Shown here: one piece after another, positions 1 to 7,600 of the stretch | How positions within the stretch are numbered: the stretch's first letter is position 1 | How the letters are laid out: each line of letters opens with the position of its first letter | Assembly (NCBI GenBank): GCA_965220415.1 | Contig: OZ244829.1 | Span: forward strand, 5,456,001-5,520,000 | Source: JAJDTR01 sp965220415 | GTDB lineage: Bacteria; Poribacteria; WGA-4E; JAJDTR01 | Direction: 5' to 3' | DNA: 64,000 nucleotides | Notes under the pieces: generated by a model | The model's input: the letters and a program-made list of their open reading frames with translations, nothing else | Database searches by the model: none | What the model was told of the DNA's origin: nothing | Translations under genes and position numbers: made by a program

Positions 1-1095
1 GGCGTTCAGGGATGCCAGCATGTGCTGAACCCACGCCCAATCCGCTGATGAACTCGGCGGCACGCCATAGCCAAACCGTCCCCATTGATCATTGGCGTAG
101 AAAGCCTCGTCGTACTCCTTTTGATTCCACATCGGATTGGCGAGGACATAATCAAAGCCTTGAAGTGTCGAGTCACCGGCAACAAGCCGTGGATTGCGGA
201 AGGTGTCACCGATATGCAGTTCGGCGCCGATGAAATCGTGGAGAAAGGCGTTCATCTTCGCCATGGCGTAGGTGGTGGCGGTCAACTCCTGTCCGTAGAT
301 CTTCGGGGCTTGACCCTCTTTGTCGGGATGGGTACGCTCAAATAGCAGGCGGGGCTTAATCAGCAGACCGCCCGATCCGCACGCCGGATCGTAGATGGTG
401 GTGTACGGTTCGGGGTTGATGATTCGTGCCATTAACCAGCCGACCTCTTTTGGGGTATAGAACTCACCGGCGCTTTGTCCCCCGTCCTCGGCAAACTTCC
501 GCAACAGGTATTCGTAAGCGCGCCCCAGAATGTCCGGTTCGGTGTTCTTCAGCCCGAGGCGATACCGACTCAGCACTTCAATCAGGGCCTCCAGCCGGTC
601 GTCGTCTAGGATACGCTGCCCGCTTTGCTGCTCGTTAAAATCACGCACGTCGAGAACGCCGCGCAGCAGCGGATTCGTGCGGGCAACCTCACGCATGGCT
701 TCGGTGACGAATTCGCCCAAACCCCCGTCTGCAGGGTGGTTGCGGAGGTGCTTCCAACTGTACTTTTGCGGAATATAGAAACGCACAATCGAGCCGCGCT
801 CCGATTTGAGCGCGTCTTCGTGGTCGGCTTCGATAATGTCCCGCGCCGTTTCTTCACCGCCAAATTCCGCCGCCTGCTCGGAAAATTCGTCATCGAACAC
901 ATCGGAGAGCCGCTTGTAGAAGATTAGCGGCAGGATGAAATCCTTGAATTTCGGGGCGTCGGTCGCTCCGCGAATCACGCAGGCGGCATCCCACAGCCAA
1001 GTCTCCAGCGTTGAGATGTCCAGTTCTTCTTGTTCCGGGGTGGGGAATTCAATGTTTGTTTGGGGCGGGGCGGAGGTGGTTTGAGTTTTTGGCAA
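1..1095 (-). CDS. hsdM: Type I restriction-modification DNA methylase subunit HsdM (C-terminus off window)
   Basis: Adenine-specific methylase subunit of a type I R-M system, which acts on DNA together with HsdS and HsdR. The frame is open from a TTG at 1095 to the window edge (365 codons). AGGAG sits 8-9 bases before this TTG and there is no nearby ATG. The N-terminal part (about residues 30-180) matches the helical HsdM_N region. The SAM-binding motif DPACGSGG lies near residue 235. The catalytic motif near residue 319 reads NPMW rather than the usual NPPF/Y, followed by a PPSSSADWAW segment. The XRE gene ends 21 bases upstream on the same strand, so the two are probably co-transcribed. HsdS and HsdR would lie beyond the window. 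Family assignment is secure; activity with the NPMW motif is untested. Confidence 0.93.
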   Translation of the reverse strand, partial: MPKTQTTSAPPQTNIEFPTPEQEELDISTLETWLWDAACVIRGATDAPKFKDFILPLIFYKRLSDVFDDEFSEQAAEFGGEETARDIIEADHEDALKSERGSIVRFYIPQKYSWKHLRNHPADGGLGEFVTEAMREVARTNPLLRGVLDVRDFNEQQSGQRILDDDRLEALIEVLSRYRLGLKNTEPDILGRAYEYLLRKFAEDGGQSAGEFYTPKEVGWLMARIINPEPYTTIYDPACGSGGLLIKPRLLFERTHPDKEGQAPKIYGQELTATTYAMAKMNAFLHDFIGAELHIGDTFRNPRLVAGDSTLQGFDYVLANPMWNQKEYDEAFYANDQWGRFGYGVPPSSSADWAWVQHMLASLNA

Positions 1096-1116
1096 GGGGT
1101 ATTTCTCCTAACGAAT

Positions 1117-1452
1117 TTAAATCAACGCGACATTGATGCTTTCCTGCGTGTCGTGGTTTGACTTTGGACTCACGCGAATTTCAATGTGATAATCCAGTTT
1201 TCCCAATAGAGAAAACAGATGGTCAATCGTAAAGTTCCTCAATCTGCCGTTTCTCAAATCTGTCATTTTTGACCGACTCAGTCCCAGGAAATCCGCCGCT
1301 GCCTTTTGGGTCATTCCCTCATCGGCAATTAGGCGGTTGATTTTGTATGCCAATTTCGCTTTTGCCAATCTTTCATCAGGGTTTGGTAGTTCCAAATCCT
1401 TGAACACGTTTCCTGAATTGGGAGTGTAGTTAGGCATATTTACAACCGGCAT
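1117..1452 (-). CDS. XRE-family helix-turn-helix regulator upstream of hsdM
   Basis: Small DNA-binding protein of 111 residues, or 106 if the second Met is used. Residues about 35-90 form a Cro/C1-type HTH (MTQKAAADFLGLSRSKMTDL), with a tail resembling antitoxins of the HTH_37 type. No toxin-like ORF adjoins it. Instead it lies directly upstream of hsdM with a 21-bp gap and behind a perfect 30-bp palindrome. This suggests either a solitary antitoxin-like regulator or a controller of the R-M operon; the second is inference. Confidence 0.8.
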   Translation of the reverse strand: MPVVNMPNYTPNSGNVFKDLELPNPDERLAKAKLAYKINRLIADEGMTQKAAADFLGLSRSKMTDLRNGRLRNFTIDHLFSLLGKLDYHIEIRVSPKSNHDTQESINVALI

Positions 1453-1472
1453 TGATTTTTCGGAGATAATAG

Positions 1473-1502
1473 TGTAGGGAATAACGATCGTTATTCCCTA
1501 CA
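1473..1502. promoter_or_regulatory. Perfect 30-bp palindrome, candidate operator
   Basis: Each half-site reads TGTAGGGAATAACGA and its exact complement follows with no spacer, centred on CGATCG. It lies 21 bases upstream of the XRE start and 41 bases past the end of the sigma-like gene. There is no T-tract, so a terminator is unlikely. A dimeric XRE protein would suit such a site, making autoregulation of the XRE-hsdM unit plausible. Binding is inferred. Confidence 0.55.
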
Positions 1503-1543
1503 GATGCCCTTGTAGAAACCTATTTCCCAGAGACAAGGATTTT

Positions 1544-2611
1544 TCAAGAATGAATAGCTTCCTGAATCAAGTCCCAACTTTGTTGTATTGCAACAATATC
1601 CCTGGCTATTGTCTGATCGCTTGATTCCAACCGTCTGGCGATTTCAGCCGGAGTTGGAATCGGTGTTTGGTCCAACATCTCCATCACTTTGAATCGACGC
1701 TTCCCAATCTTCGCGTTGCGATGTAGAATCCTCTCTATCTTCTCCTGATTCGTCGACAGGAGTTGAAGGAATTCCTTGTCAATCAGTGCCTCATTCTCTA
1801 CACCTGCCGATTCATCGGCAATTGAATTGGCGAATTCTGCTTCCACGTCTAGAGAAACGTGTTCATTCTTTCCGCCTTTGCGGTGTATGTCAATTGCACG
1901 GTCTCGAATAGCTTTTGTAGTGGTACCAATCTTCTGTATCTGGATGTGTAGAGGCCACCGCAAACGTTTCTCTATGCAATCCGACATCGCGTCTTCGCCG
2001 ACATCAGGGTCGATTTGTCGACTTTCTCGCCGCAGCCATTGCATCGCCTCGCTTGCCTGATGGCGGAGCCCCTCGCAGTCGCTAAGCGACACAAACATAT
2101 GTTTTTCTATCTCTTTGTCTGCTGAGTGGCGACGCTTTACTTCATTCCAGCAATACTGAGCAAACTGCAAATGTGCGTAACGAGTGATTAAGGCAGGGTG
2201 AATCTGTTTGTAAGTTTCTTCGGCGAGTGGAAGCCAAAGGTATGACGATTCAACCGAATCGACCGTATTAGGCGAATGGATTAGCTCCCGAGCGTAGTTA
2301 TCGATAAAAGCCTGAAACCGTGTATTGCAGACTGAATGCATCCACGTCCACCGTGCAGTAGCATGAATTACCAATGTTGCATCGTCCAAATCACTTATGT
2401 CACGACGCGGTAAGGACCGTGCCGTCTCCTGCGCCGAGTGTATCATCGATTCGTTAATATGTCGGCGGTGTAGCGTGAGTAGAAACTCAGCTACAACAAT
2501 CTCCTCCATTTCGGGCAACACAACTTTCCAATGCTCATCAATACCTTCGCCTTCAGAATTCTTTTCGGCAAACTGCCGTAGAACTTCCATGCCTGCTTCT
2601 ATCAAATTCAT
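1544..2611 (-). CDS. Sigma-70-like / HTH DNA-binding protein
   Basis: A 355-residue protein. The ATG at 2611 is chosen because AAGAGGAGAA sits just before it; the frame is open further upstream but has no better ribosome site. The N-terminal two thirds are helical and unrecognised. A stretch about residues 220-270 (IRDRAIDIHRKGG followed by VSLDVE) resembles the linker after region 2 of ECF-type sigma factors. The C-terminus (from about residue 305) looks like a region-4 HTH. It may be a divergent sigma factor or a regulator of an accessory element. Its position beside R-M and toxin-antitoxin genes fits a mobile or defence island. Function is not established. Confidence 0.6.
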   Translation of the reverse strand: MNLIEAGMEVLRQFAEKNSEGEGIDEHWKVVLPEMEEIVVAEFLLTLHRRHINESMIHSAQETARSLPRRDISDLDDATLVIHATARWTWMHSVCNTRFQAFIDNYARELIHSPNTVDSVESSYLWLPLAEETYKQIHPALITRYAHLQFAQYCWNEVKRRHSADKEIEKHMFVSLSDCEGLRHQASEAMQWLRRESRQIDPDVGEDAMSDCIEKRLRWPLHIQIQKIGTTTKAIRDRAIDIHRKGGKNEHVSLDVEAEFANSIADESAGVENEALIDKEFLQLLSTNQEKIERILHRNAKIGKRRFKVMEMLDQTPIPTPAEIARRLESSDQTIARDIVAIQQSWDLIQEAIHS

Positions 2612-2978
2612 GATGTTCTCCTCTTGATGAAAGTTAAGTCTTGATTTCAGCATGTCCTTTTGACAAGCTGTTCTACCTTTATACCGATTAAGGACCGCCG
2701 AAAATTCCATTTCTCGATGTTTTTTTTCATTTTTTTCAGAAAAATCGCGTTGCTTCAAAAACTGTGTCCAATTATCCACTAAAAGCAAGCATCTCGATTC
2801 CGAATTTGGTACTGGGTAGGGAACGCAGATTACTCCCATTCTAAATTGAAGGGAATCGGGGGACCATCCGCGGTAATACCCCAACCTTTTTCTTTACGCA
2901 TTACGTATTACGCATTAGCATTCAACAAATCCATCCCGAATCTCAAGCAAATTCTGTCCTCGTTTCTCCCTTTACGCT
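2612..2978. other. Intergenic region with TTACGCATTACG-type simple repeats
   Basis: No supported gene. The frame of the sigma-like gene stays open to 2884 but lacks a ribosome site. Bases 2894-2918 hold degenerate tandem TTACGCATTACGTATTACGC units; a similar run occurs at 3831-3863 and a shorter one near 5354. Confidence 0.5.
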
Positions 2979-3338
2979 TCACGAAATCGAGGTTAAATCA
3001 ACATCAAGCGCCGCGGCGATTGCTTTCAACGTTTTGACGGAGCCGGACTTGCGCCCGGTTTCAATCTCCGCCAAGTAGGCGCGCTGAATGCCGCACTTGT
3101 CCGCCAGTTGCTGTTGGGTGAGACCTCGATGGTCGCGATACACGCGAATCGGACTCTCCTCGTGGAGTATCAGGCGATTGACGACCTCGCCGGGATAGGT
3201 CTCCTCGTTGATGGTTTTGGCTTCGCGGAACTCGCGAATGTCTCTTAGCATCTCCGCGTCTTCCACAAATTGATTGTACTGTTCTCTCGGTACAAGGACG
3301 TATTCCTTGCCCTGTCTTTCGACGGTTTCAATATTCAT
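2979..3338 (-). CDS. XRE-family antitoxin of a RelE/Xre toxin-antitoxin module
   Basis: A 119-residue antitoxin expected to neutralise the upstream RelE-like toxin and repress the shared promoter. The N-terminus (MNIETVERQGKEYVLVPREQY) resembles the Phd/RelB-like or DUF-type leader found in many such antitoxins. Residues about 70-118 form a Cro/C1 HTH (LTQQQLADKCGIQRAYLAEI). Its ATG overlaps the toxin stop by 4 bp (ATGA), giving translational coupling in toxin-first order as in HigBA-type loci. Confidence 0.85.
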   Translation of the reverse strand: MNIETVERQGKEYVLVPREQYNQFVEDAEMLRDIREFREAKTINEETYPGEVVNRLILHEESPIRVYRDHRGLTQQQLADKCGIQRAYLAEIETGRKSGSVKTLKAIAAALDVDLTSIS

Positions 3339-3592
3339 CGGTATACTCCTCCCCTGGATCCAATTTTGATGATTTCGATGACGAGGACATCGTCATGAAT
3401 CTCGTATAACACGCGCCAATCCCCCACTCTGAGCCGGTATCCCTCCTCGCCCTTTAAGCGCGTTACATTGTTGTTCGGCGCGTAGGGGGACACGGCGAGT
3501 TGGTCAATCTTCCGCACTACGGTCTTCGCTACATTGCGCGGCATTCGCCGGAGCATCTTCGCCGCGCTCGCTCGGTATTGAACCTTATACAT
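3335..3592 (-). CDS. RelE/ParE-superfamily toxin
   Basis: An 85-residue RelE/StbE-type protein, in this family usually a ribosome-dependent mRNA endonuclease. Typical features are the start MYKVQYRASAAKMLRRMP, a central KIDQLA helix, LKG-EEGYRLRVGDWRVLYEI and a basic C-terminus. The ATG at 3592 is used. A TTG at 3601 would lie against the -10 element of the strong promoter and would not be transcribed. The adjacent antitoxin gene overlaps by 4 bp. Confidence 0.87.
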   Translation of the reverse strand: MYKVQYRASAAKMLRRMPRNVAKTVVRKIDQLAVSPYAPNNNVTRLKGEEGYRLRVGDWRVLYEIHDDVLVIEIIKIGSRGGVYR

Positions 3593-3602
3593 TGCACCCA
3601 AT

Positions 3603-3631
3603 ATTGTAGCTTAAAGCAACATAAATGTCAA
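3603..3631 (-). promoter_or_regulatory. Near-consensus sigma-70 promoter of the toxin-antitoxin pair
   Basis: On the minus strand TTGACA (3631-3626) is separated by exactly 17 bp from TACAAT (3608-3603). Transcription should start about 5-9 bases on, at roughly 3598-3594, leaving almost no leader before the toxin ATG at 3592. Confidence 0.8.
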
Positions 3632-3830
3632 GTATTTTTTTACCCTTGTGTCAACAATGGGAAAAACGGTCACTATAGCGAGTGGCGGGACTATTATGGC
3701 GGGGGATTGACGGAAGGCTTGGTCGAGAATCGGCAATCTCAATCCAATCTGAAAGAAAATATCTGGAGCGAAAGGAGCGAGACTTGCAGGCAGTCACTGC
3801 AGGACTTGCCAGAAAGCGACTCAATCCGGC

Positions 3831-3863
3831 ATTACGCTTTACGCATTACGCACTACGCATTAT
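3831..3863. repeat. ATTACGC/ACTACGC tandem simple repeat
   Basis: Degenerate 7-8 bp units (ATTACGCTTTACGCATTACG, then CACTACGCATTA) that run into the 3' end of the dehydratase gene, whose stop lies at 3860. The same type occurs at 2894-2918. Confidence 0.6.
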
Positions 3864-4885
3864 TTCTTTTCCCACTTGTCTTCCTGTATCGCCTCCGAGT
3901 CACCCTGTTCAAGAATCTCCGTCCACCAGTCGCGATTCTGAGCGTACCACTGCGTGGTCTCCTTGAGACCGGATTGAAAGTCGATTTGCGGTTCCCAGTC
4001 GAGTTCTCGCCGGATTTTCGAGGAATCCAAGAGGTATCGGCGATCGTGACCCGGGCGGTCGGGGACATAAGTTTTGAGGGATTGTGGTTTGCCCAACGCC
4101 GCCAAGACGCCATCGGCAATCTCTTCGACGCTCTGCTCCACGCCGCTTCCGATATTGTAGGTCTCGCCAATCTTCCCGTTCCGAATGATGAGATCGATAG
4201 CCCGGCAGTGGTCGGAGACTGCGAGCCATTCCCGGCGATTCAGGCTATTCCGATAGAGCGGAAGCGGTTTATCATCAAGGGCATGCGTGGTGAAGAGGGG
4301 TATCACCTTCTCGGGGTGTTGATAGGCGCCGTAGTTGTTCGAGCAGTTGGAGATGGTGACGGGAAGCCCATAGGTTTCAAAATAGGCGCGGACGGCGTGA
4401 TCCGCCGCCGCTTTGGAGGCATTGTACGGTGTGCGCGGAGAATACGGGTGGTTTTCCGTGAACTTTACGGGTGAATCCAGCGCGAGATCGCCGTAGACCT
4501 CGCAGGTGGAGATGTGGTGAAATCGTGAGACTTTGTGTTTGCGGGCAAGTTCGAGCAGCATTTGCGTACCCATGACATTTGTCTCAAAGAAAAGGCGGGG
4601 GTTGAGCACGGCGCGGCTGTTGTGAGATTCGGCGGCGAAATTCACAATCACCTCCGGACGGTGCTCCGCAATGAGGTTATCGACGCAGTCGGAATCTCCA
4701 ATATCGCCATGAACAAAGGTGTACCGATCTGGGACTGTGTCACCGACATCGGCGAGGTTATTCAGATTCCCCGCATAGGTCAGGAGATCGATGTTAATAA
4801 TTGCGTCGCCGGGATAGTGTTGGAGCCAGTAGCGGATGAAGTTACACCCGATAAATCCCGCGCCGCCTGTGACCAGTAGTTTCAT
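3860..4885 (-). CDS. rfbB: dTDP-glucose 4,6-dehydratase family nucleotide-sugar epimerase/dehydratase
   Basis: Extended SDR enzyme of 341 residues starting at ATG 4885, which overlaps the upstream gene's stop as ATGA. GGAGFIG (residues 7-13) binds NAD. The YxxxK catalytic pair is Y154/K158 (YNASK). ISNCSNNYG, NRREWL-VSDHC and VPDRPGHDRRY are typical of RmlB/RfbB, which makes dTDP-4-keto-6-deoxyglucose for surface polysaccharides. The catalytic triplet TDE of characterised RmlB reads T127-C128-E129 here, and the usual SHVDR reads SHNSR. Family placement is firm; substrate and exact reaction are less so. No other rml genes are present. It shares a transcript with the PTPS-like gene. Confidence 0.85.
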   Translation of the reverse strand: MKLLVTGGAGFIGCNFIRYWLQHYPGDAIINIDLLTYAGNLNNLADVGDTVPDRYTFVHGDIGDSDCVDNLIAEHRPEVIVNFAAESHNSRAVLNPRLFFETNVMGTQMLLELARKHKVSRFHHISTCEVYGDLALDSPVKFTENHPYSPRTPYNASKAAADHAVRAYFETYGLPVTISNCSNNYGAYQHPEKVIPLFTTHALDDKPLPLYRNSLNRREWLAVSDHCRAIDLIIRNGKIGETYNIGSGVEQSVEEIADGVLAALGKPQSLKTYVPDRPGHDRRYLLDSSKIRRELDWEPQIDFQSGLKETTQWYAQNRDWWTEILEQGDSEAIQEDKWEKK

Positions 4886-5262
4886 AGGGCTTCCAGCCGT
4901 GCCGCCCCCCACTCCTTGCCTTCAAGTTCGCGGAGTTCTACTTCCACAGCGCTGAGTTGGACATCAAGCACACCCAATTCCTCGGAGACGTGTGTATAGA
5001 AGTACGCCGCCAGCATCTCGCATGTGGGGCATGCCGCCTGCTCCTCTGTCAAAGCGCTATTCTCGTTGAGATAGGTGTCGGCGAGTTTTTCGACATACGG
5101 GTCGGTAATCTGGCGCAATTTAAGGATGTCAACGACCATTCCATTTTTCGGCTCACCTCTCACGTACAACTTCAGCGCCCAGAAATGGTTGTGCGGTTTC
5201 TCTCGAACCGAGAGGCTGTGGCTCGCATAAAATTCAAAGGGAACAATCACGGTGGTGTGCAA
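4882..5262 (-). CDS. 6-pyruvoyl-tetrahydropterin synthase / QueD family protein
   Basis: A 126-residue T-fold enzyme. Zinc-ligand histidines appear in the ASHSL and KPHNHFW segments. GMVVDILKLR matches the family GMVxDF motif, and ACPTCEMLAAYFY matches the usual NPTxENLA motif. QueD members make 6-carboxy-tetrahydropterin for queuosine; others act in biopterin synthesis. The start is a TTG with AAAGGA about 10 bases upstream. The gene overlaps the following dehydratase by 4 bp. No queuosine genes adjoin, so the role is not fixed. Confidence 0.82.
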   Translation of the reverse strand: MHTTVIVPFEFYASHSLSVREKPHNHFWALKLYVRGEPKNGMVVDILKLRQITDPYVEKLADTYLNENSALTEEQAACPTCEMLAAYFYTHVSEELGVLDVQLSAVEVELRELEGKEWGAARLEAL

Positions 5263-5840
5263 TGTTCGTTAATCCTTTCGTCTTGTGAATTCTGAACAGA
5301 AATCGAGTATTTTCGAAAAGCGGTATTGGTCAAGGAGGTGGTTTAGAGAAGTTAATGCGTGATGCGTAATACGTAAGAATACAGAACAAAGATAGGTCGG
5401 TTTCTCTGATCGTGTCTGCCGGTGAATTGATAAGCCGTGATGGTAACTGTTTAGCCTACTGATTTATAGCACCGGCGTAGAATTATCGCTTATGAGTTTA
5501 AGTGCTCTTTCGCGATATGTCTGAAGGAACACGCATTGCAGGTGCCCTTGGTCAGCCATTAACTATTGCTCGAAGGTTCTTAGTAGCGTCCCATTATCCC
5601 TGTCGGAATAATTCATTCAGCAAGCAACACTTTCTAGTCAGAGTCTCTTTCCTCGATCCAGAGGATCGAAATGTCAATAGAATACGATATGTCCAAATTT
5701 CCGCACTCCAGAGGAGTGCAATGTCGAGTGTTACTTGAGAGTAATCAAGCGAGTGGACAGCGAGTACGATAGAGATCCCATTCATTGCACGTCTTGTGGC
5801 TTTAAGATTTTTGCTAGTCACTAAACACTTTCCCGTGATG
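5263..5840. other. Repeat-filled intergenic region
   Basis: No supported gene. Bases 5590-5740 resemble the interior of the MITE-like element at 23040-23438: CATTATCCCTG, CGGAATAATTCATTC, a hairpin GCACTCCAGAGGAGTGC near 5702, and AATGTCAATAGAATACGATA. GATCCAGAGGATC near 5656 is a second hairpin and is the empty counterpart of the interrupted site near 34999. Confidence 0.55.
5744..5779 (+). repeat. 36-bp GATC-type micro-insertion unit, copy 1
   Basis: Runs from ATCAAGCGAGTGGACAGCGA to GATAGAGATCCC and is exactly 36 bp. It matches units at 6716, 14294, 32690, 34999, 35087 and 61506. Confidence 0.7.
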
Positions 5841-6413
5841 TTATCCAAAAAAGAGGATGAAGGCGATATAGAGGAGCACGGATAAGGCGTTCACGGCAAT
5901 CAATGCGCCTTTGGCAAAATGAGGTCGAAGGCGCGGAAACAGGTACACCGATGCCCCAATCGTTGCCACTATCTCAACTACTGACACGATTCCCGCATGA
6001 TACTCCGTTTCCCAGTACGAAATTGGGCTTTTGAATTTGTAGTCCCAGAATGGGAAAAAGTGTCGATGGGCATCCTCACGATGAAGAAAGAAATCCGTTA
6101 GGCAGTGGAGCAGCATACTCCAGCAGACTACCCGGACACGGTCGGATTTGAGAAGATAACCGGCACCGATACCGAGGAGAACGAGCGGTATTGAGTTGAA
6201 CGGGTCGATGAAGTTCTGCCATTCGGGTAGAAAATAGCGTTCCGACCAGAGTTCCGATTGAGAATTTCTCAAAATCAGGGTCTCAACGCCAAAGAAGACA
6301 AAAATCGGGAGATCGGGCAGTACAGCGCCGAGCAGTGCGCATCTGTGGTGATACGGCTGATGCGCGCGCGCGAGCAACGCCATGTTGATGAGCGCGTGAG
6401 ATTGTGTGTTCAT
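5841..6413 (-). CDS. DUF457/YdjM-like membrane-bound predicted metal-dependent hydrolase
   Basis: A 190-residue integral membrane protein. The N-terminus MNTQSHALINMALLARA and the following ALLGAVLPDLPIF segment match the DUF457/YdjM pattern of an early His and a PD motif. Later histidines (LLHCLTDFFLHREDAHRHF) could complete a metal site. Hydrophobic spans lie near residues 25-48, 70-88, 100-112, 140-160 and 168-188. Substrate is unknown. It stands alone, convergent to nothing and flanked by repeat-rich DNA. Confidence 0.7.
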   Translation of the reverse strand: MNTQSHALINMALLARAHQPYHHRCALLGAVLPDLPIFVFFGVETLILRNSQSELWSERYFLPEWQNFIDPFNSIPLVLLGIGAGYLLKSDRVRVVCWSMLLHCLTDFFLHREDAHRHFFPFWDYKFKSPISYWETEYHAGIVSVVEIVATIGASVYLFPRLRPHFAKGALIAVNALSVLLYIAFILFFG

Positions 6414-6496
6414 ATTGCCGATTCCATTCTAACACACGGATATTTGTGCGTCAAACGCAAATAGACAATCGAATCGTGGTATCTGTTTAGTCCATC

Positions 6497-6520
6497 GGTC
6501 TGGATTTGCCAATCCAGACC
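6497..6520. repeat. Palindromic repeat, GGTCTGGATT family
   Basis: A perfect 10-bp stem with loop TGCC, followed by GAGCGG. A second copy with altered loop is at 39885-39908, followed by AAGCGG. Confidence 0.65.
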
Positions 6521-6715
6521 GAGCGGTCAGAGAACACGCCGGGTAGGGAAGTACAATGCTAATTCAGATCAATCAGGGGGCTCACGTGCCCAGAACAGAC
6601 GTGCACTGAATTGTACTACTACGAACCAAACGATGCACTAAACAGTTACGAATCGTGGATTAAGAGTCTCTATCGCGCTCACTATCAGGATTGGCTATGG
6701 GACCTCTATCGTCCT

Positions 6716-6751
6716 GGGATCACTATCGCGGTCACTATTCGCTTCCTTGAT
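6716..6751 (-). repeat. 36-bp GATC-type micro-insertion unit, copy 2
   Basis: On the minus strand it runs from ATCAAGGAAGCGAATAGTGA to GATAGTGATCCC. A partial unit, ATCAAATGAGCGAATAG, abuts it at 6752-6768, and further degenerate pieces lie at 6665-6712. Confidence 0.65.
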
Positions 6752-6819
6752 CTATTCGCTCATTTGATCGTTCGTTATTTTCCCGCTTGATTCTACAGAA
6801 TACCGTGGCGGAAAAGGCT

Positions 6820-6836
6820 GGTGGGCAGTGCCCACC
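6820..6836. repeat. Palindromic repeat, GGTGGGC family
   Basis: GGTGGGC-AGT-GCCCACC followed by TACAGG. Relatives are at 14117, 14421 and, with compensating stem changes, 52886. Confidence 0.6.
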
Positions 6837-6858
6837 TACAGGATTGACTGCATTGCTA

Positions 6859-6887
6859 TTGACGTTCCACATCCCGAGTGGTATGAT
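6859..6887 (+). promoter_or_regulatory. Sigma-70 promoter for mobA-moeA
   Basis: TTGACG (6859-6864), 17-bp spacer, TATGAT (6882-6887). Predicted transcription start is near 6894, so translation of mobA must begin downstream of this. Confidence 0.7.
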
Positions 6888-6940
6888 TGACGCGGCGAGC
6901 AGAGACGCCGCAAAATCAAAACACGGGAGTTTTTGCCACA

Positions 6941-7600
6941 TTGGACACTGTGGGGGCAACCGGAGTCATCCTTGCGGGCGGAGAAAGCCGGCGAATGGGA
7001 CGAAACAAGGCGTTAATGCGCTTGGGGGATGAGACTCTCATTTCGCGTACCTTGAAGCGTATACAGACTGTCACTGATGAAACCATCGTAATTTCAAATT
7101 CGGCAAATCTGTATACCGAGTTGGGTGTGCAGGTGTACGAAGATCTTATTCCCGATAGCGGTGCGCTCGGGGGTGTCTACACTGGGCTTAGTTACGCGGT
7201 AAATAACGCTGTTCTCTGCATTGCCTGCGATATGCCACTCTTACAGCCCAAGCTAATGCGCTATCTCGTCTCGGTTTTGGGAGAATATGACGCTGTAGTG
7301 CCCTATACGCGGGCGATGAAGGGGGACAATCCGAAGTTGCAGACATTATGTGCCGTGTATTCAAGGAGTTGTGTGCAAACCGTCCGCCAGATGCTTGATG
7401 AAGGGGAACTGCGCCTTCATGCGCTTTGTGATCGCGTCACGGTCCGCATGGTGCCTCCAGACGAATGGCAAGTTTTTGATCCGACGGGACTTTCGTTCGT
7501 AAATATAAACACGCATGAGGATTTTGAATGGGTGCAAGAGATGTTGCTACATGAGATGATGGAGGAAGTTGATGATGTTGACTGTCGAAGAAGCGCGTAA
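6941..7600 (+). CDS. mobA: Molybdenum cofactor guanylyltransferase MobA
   Basis: Transfers GMP to molybdopterin to form the guanine dinucleotide cofactor in the cytoplasm. The nucleotide-binding signature LAGGESRRMG-x-NKAL lies at residues 11-24. GALGGVYTGL and DMPLL (metal-binding Asp) follow, and the C-terminus carries FVNINTHEDFE, all typical of MobA. The TTG at 6941 is chosen because the promoter's -10 box ends at 6887 and GGGAG lies 11 bases before it; GTG 6950 is an alternative. The 3' end overlaps moeA by 29 bp in another frame, and moeA's GGAGGA lies inside mobA. This indicates a coupled molybdenum cofactor operon. Confidence 0.9.
   Translation: MDTVGATGVILAGGESRRMGRNKALMRLGDETLISRTLKRIQTVTDETIVISNSANLYTELGVQVYEDLIPDSGALGGVYTGLSYAVNNAVLCIACDMPLLQPKLMRYLVSVLGEYDAVVPYTRAMKGDNPKLQTLCAVYSRSCVQTVRQMLDEGELRLHALCDRVTVRMVPPDEWQVFDPTGLSFVNINTHEDFEWVQEMLLHEMMEEVDDVDCRRSA

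Larger units (their letters stand above)
6414..6858. other. Intergenic region with palindromes and 36-bp units
   Basis: No gene is supported. It contains the hairpin GGTCTGGATT-TGCC-AATCCAGACC (6497-6520), a degenerate run of the 36-bp unit in reverse orientation (about 6665-6772), and the hairpin GGTGGGC-AGT-GCCCACC (6820-6836). Confidence 0.6.

Noticed and set aside
3500..4474. Long plus-strand frame of 324 codons
   Set aside because: It is antisense to the toxin and the dehydratase gene, whose motifs are clear; no domain is visible in it.
6859..6940. Upstream TTG at 6887 as the mobA start
   Set aside because: It overlaps the -10 box of a good promoter, so it would not be transcribed.
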